From: Spirogloea muscicola
Lineage: Eukaryota; Streptophyta; Zygnematophyceae; Spirogloeales; Spirogloeaceae
DNA length: 21,838 nucleotides
Assembly (NCBI GenBank): GCA_009602725.1
Contig: WELB01000057.1
Span: forward strand, 666,453-688,290
Direction: 5' to 3'
The position numbers were made by a program, and so were the translations under genes. Every line of letters starts with the position of its first letter. Position 1 is the stretch's first letter. Positions 18,801 through 21,838 of the stretch are shown piece after piece. Below the pieces are notes generated by a model. The model made no database searches. It was not told the DNA's origin and worked only from the letters and a program-made list of their open reading frames with translations.

Positions 18801-21773
18801 AGTATGAGGAGCCTTTCAAGTGGAAAACGCCAGCTCCCAAGTAGCGTCGTAACATGTGGAATTGAACTTTGAGGTCCATGTCTAGCACTAGCAAGAGCAT
18901 GAGCTCATCAAAGAGCAATGGCAGACGTTCACCTTCACCTCCGAGTGCGTCCGAGACTCAACCCACGTGTACCTTCCTGCACCAGGGTGCGCACAGGTGT
19001 CGACTTTGAGTAATAATACTTAATCAATGCCAAATCAATGACAAATTAATGCCAGCAAGGCCTCTAATTGCCTTGCTTGCCGTAGGACTGCGCACCCTAT
19101 CACAAGCTCCAAGTGCGAATCTGGTGCTGCATGGACAACGCACCCTCTGAAGCTGGCCGGAGCATGGCATAGGACCTCAGTGCGATCTCTGTGCCCGGCG
19201 CAACGGTCAGCGCCAAACGCCGCACCATGCGCTTCTTGAACACCCGCTTCTTCAGCTGGCTCACCAGGTCCTCGAATCTGCCCACAAGAGAGATGCCCAA
19301 GCTGAGAACACCCACGCTGCCTCTTTCCCAGTGATGCTCAGACTGATGCTATGTGTGCAACTGGAGTGCCATGAAATGACTCTTATTATCCACATTCTGA
19401 GTTGCTCAGAATCCAGGCTTGAGGAAGTTCACAAGTCACAGCTAGTCATACGGGGTTCGCCATGCAAGCACTAAGTACTCAACCAGAGAGTATCTGCAGG
19501 CTTGCCGGCTAAGCACTGCTTGCACCTTGAGCTGGCTGTCACAAGGGAAGCTGGAGGGGTCGTCCTGAGCCAGCCCCTCGATCGCTTGCTGGCACTCCAA
19601 GTTAAGGAGCAGCAACCACATTAGCAGCAAGCAGAGGCTGGTGCGATTGTGCTCATGGTGCGCAAGCACAATCCCAGTCTCCTGACCATTCTGGACCGTG
19701 ATCATAGTCTGACAGGCAGCTGCGAGCCTGGCCAAAGAGTGCCGCAGTGCAGCTAGTACATCTTATAACAAGTCGTCCATCTCAGAAGCAAGCCTTGGGA
19801 TCGTCCCCCACCGCGTAGAAGATGTTGACATTGAATTTCTCTCCAGGCCGGCTCAGAGGCAGCAGCTCCAGCTGGATGCCCAGGTCTTGCGCATCCTGCG
19901 CAGGAGGCCATGCGATCGCCATCAAGGCAGGCTGGAGCCTGACAAGCAAGGACTGTGGCGGGCACGGCAGCTTGAGCAAGATAGCCCTCCTCGAGTAAAT
20001 CATGAATCCACGTACGACTCCATTTGGCGAGTCTGACATTCCAAGCACTTCTGAGGCAGTCTACATACCTTGGCACGCTGGACTGTAGTCCGCACCATGT
20101 CGCGCTTGACAGTATCGTCAAGCTCCCCAAAGGGGTCATCATTGTTGGTGAAGAGCATGATGCGCTTGGTCACGTGCTTCGATGGCCTGCAGGAGCAGCT
20201 TGATTGAAGCAGCAACTCAGGCATGCCTGCTGGCAAGCTCGTCTGCTCTAAGCAGCTAAAGCTGTGGCACCCGAGCTTATCTCATATATTCAGTGTCCAT
20301 TTGAATGGTGTCCCATCCAATCTTGCTACACTCTGGAGCCCGGACATTCAACCATAAGACGAAGCGCCACAGTCTCTAGATATGGACCTTGAAGTGCAAA
20401 ACTGTGTACCCCTTGAACGTGCCTCCACTGGAGATGAGCTCTCGAGGCATGTCAATCAAAGCACAAGAGAGGGAGTGGCACAGAGAGAGCACCAGGGGGA
20501 GGAGGGAAGACAGGGGGGGAAGCGATTTATTTGTGGGGGGCTCGTGAGGTTAGCCTGTTCACCCAGCACGGTAGAGCGCCTGCGTCACCCAGAGTGCGGT
20601 GTAGAGCGGGTTGTCGCGCGAAGCAGCTGTCACGCCGGGCCCGCTGCCGACCACCTTCTCAAAGCGGCCTGCATGGGGGCTCAACTTGAGTCATGCTCAA
20701 AGAATTGGCGCTCGGCTCACCACCTGGCATGGGGCTAAATGGCTGCCATGAACAGAAGTGGGGGGGAGAGGGTGTTGACGGGTTGGCGGCTCCTTAAGTG
20801 AGCTGACTCTTGCTGTGCCACAGCTAGCGCAGTCAGCACTTGCCTGGCAGCGTGGCAGTGTCGCGGATGAGCTGCGCAGATGGCAGCTCCAGCTCCTGCA
20901 GCACAAACACGCCCTCACCCTCCTGCAGGTTTTTCTTCTCCCGCTGCGCAAATGTCAAGCCGGCCCAGGCGCAGACTCAGAAATTTCAGCACGGCCAGAG
21001 CTCGTCAAATAGGAGCAGGCATCGCCGCGGCTGTACCAACACCGATGCGCCTCGGATGGCTGCCAAACCCCAGCTCACCGCATTGAAGAAGCAGAGCGAG
21101 ACAAGGTCGGTGTCCCGGGAGATGATGCGCGCCTTGAGGTCCTCGCCGATGGCGACCAGAACCGCGTCCAGGAAGGTCCGCTCGTCGTCGTCGTCCTGCC
21201 AGGCCACCACCAGCGCCACTGCCGTGACGACCGGCCCTGCGCCCATGAAGCTCTGCAATCGGCATCCTTAAACCTTAACCCTGAACACTAAACCCTAAAC
21301 CCTTATGCCTAAATGAACCCTAACCCTCAACCCTAACCCCAAATTAAATTCTCTTAACCCCTAAACTCTGTAGCGAGCGGCGGAGCGTGTGACCGCGATT
21401 CGCCGACCTGCGGCGAGAGCGGCAGGAGCATGTCGGCGGCGGCGTCGACGAGGTACACGACCAGCTCCTTGCCGGCGGCGTAGCGGTCCTGCGCTCGCCA
21501 TCAACACCACCTGAGATGGTGGGTGAACGGAGCTCCGCCTGCGGCGGCGCCCACAAGTGGCGGAGCAGGCAAGGCGCCGCGGCAAGCGGGGAGCGCGAGG
21601 CGGAGGCCTGGCCCGGAAGCGGCGCAGTCCCTGTGATTCGAACCCTCGGACCCCAGATCCAAAACACTAAGCCTTAAGTCCTGGGCTGGGCGCCGCACCT
21701 CGGCGTCGTCCTCCTCGCCTTCGACGTCGTCCAGGAACATGTCGTCGCCCGCCGGGTCGCCGCGGCTCCCCAT
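15820..21773 (-). CDS. KU70: Ku70, DNA-end-binding subunit of the Ku heterodimer (19 exons, 649 aa)
   Basis: The model is complement(15820-15933, 16252-16435, 16666-16768, 16960-17080, 17546-17644, 17842-17902, 18186-18247, 18397-18544, 18694-18770, 18933-18976, 19144-19277, 19524-19588, 19812-19895, 20069-20186, 20563-20668, 20844-20943, 21079-21252, 21408-21488, 21699-21773), 1950 nt, in phase throughout. After an acidic N-terminus, KELVVYLVDAA opens the vWA-like domain (to about residue 255) with KRIMLFTNNDDPFG and DLGIQLELLPLSRPGEKFN. The DNA-encircling core follows (SLICADTGAILVEPIKR, LQLLGFKSLELLKDHHNL, MIYLPFADDIR, LKDFSPDQISNPS, KDETLPDEKS). The last exon is a SAP domain (LTAEQLKIFCRANHLPLTG). 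Ku70 pairs with Ku80 in end joining and telomere care. ATG has a GCCATGG context. Exons 4 and 8 use GC donors; the exon 8-9 junction is the least certain. Confidence 0.95.
19278..19523 (-). other. Probable GC-AG intron 8 of Ku70
   Basis: Exon 8 must end in phase 2 to meet the RFEDL/VFEDL frame of exon 9. The donor that achieves this is GC after AAGGT (GCAAGC), giving SQLKVFEDLVSQLKKR. Its spacing fits the conserved LED-QLKKR block of plant Ku70. A GT donor one step earlier would break the frame, and three in-frame acceptors are possible for exon 9. Confidence 0.55.
20669..20843 (-). other. GC-AG intron 4 of Ku70
   Basis: Exon 4 ends CTGCCAG and is followed by GCAAGT on the minus strand. Joining to the acceptor CATGCAG before GCCGCTTTGAG gives LPGRFEKVVGSG and keeps the frame, which matches the position of the Ku70 vWA segment before DNPLYTALW. 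Confidence 0.85.
21266..21367. repeat. Degenerate interstitial telomere-like repeats in Ku70 intron 2
   Basis: Within the 155-bp intron (21253-21407) the plus strand shows a run of CCTTAAA, CCTTAAC, CTAAACC, CCCTAAA, CCCTAAC, CCTCAAC and CCCTAACCCC units, broken by short variants such as CTTATGC and an AT-rich gap near 21341-21353. Both plant-type TTTAGGG and TTAGGG forms occur. On the Ku70 sense strand the array is G-rich. Confidence 0.85.
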
Positions 21774-21838
21774 GGCCGCCGCCGCCGCCGCCGGCCTTGG
21801 CCAACGGAGCCGGCGGCCCCGCCCTCGCGCCTCGGGGC

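Noticed and set aside
21615-21680. tRNA-like B box (GGTTCGAATC on the minus strand) in Ku70 intron 1
   Set aside because: The flanking bases do not form a T stem and no A box or cloverleaf can be folded around it, so a tRNA gene is not supported; at most a decayed tRNA-derived fragment.

Overview
This looks like a nuclear genome fragment from a green alga. The three well-supported proteins are all plant-type: a SULTR4-like sulfate transporter, an LPA1/2-phosphoglycerate-kinase-like protein and Ku70. Their genes are cut into 7 to 19 short exons by introns of about 115-470 bp, and 3' ends carry the TGTAA element used as a polyadenylation signal by chlorophytes. Telomere-like CCCTAAA/CCCTAA units also occur. 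A trebouxiophyte is my best guess, but species and class cannot be fixed from the sequence alone. There are no bacterial operons, CRISPR arrays or supportable RNA genes. All exon models were built by hand from reading frames, GT/GC-AG sites and remembered family motifs; no alignment was run.

Layout. 1-1750: (GGC)16, then non-coding DNA with dispersed repeat modules. 1786-2840: no recognised gene, but fragmented coding-like frames on the minus strand. 3008-6527 (minus): seven-exon LPA1/2-PGK-like gene. 6528-7355: GC-rich gap with three 12-bp repeats and an uncertain small ORF facing away from LPA1. 7356-9760: an accessory island. It holds two 5'-truncated tails of a PD-(D/E)XK retrotransposon endonuclease, three copies of the element's coding end, a foldback hairpin and several copies of two repeat families. 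10275-15447 (plus): fourteen-exon SULTR4-like gene. 15820-21773 (minus): complete nineteen-exon Ku70 gene, convergent with the transporter across 372 bp.

How the genes relate. The host genes do not form an operon. Ku70 acts in non-homologous end joining and at telomeres. SULTR4-type proteins move sulfate out of the vacuole. LPA1-type proteins are linked genetically to phytate metabolism in rice. The most notable signals are telomere-like repeats inside a Ku70 intron, the repeated retroelement 3' ends between LPA1 and the transporter, three probable GC-AG introns, and two introns carrying a duplicated copy of their own splice-site region.
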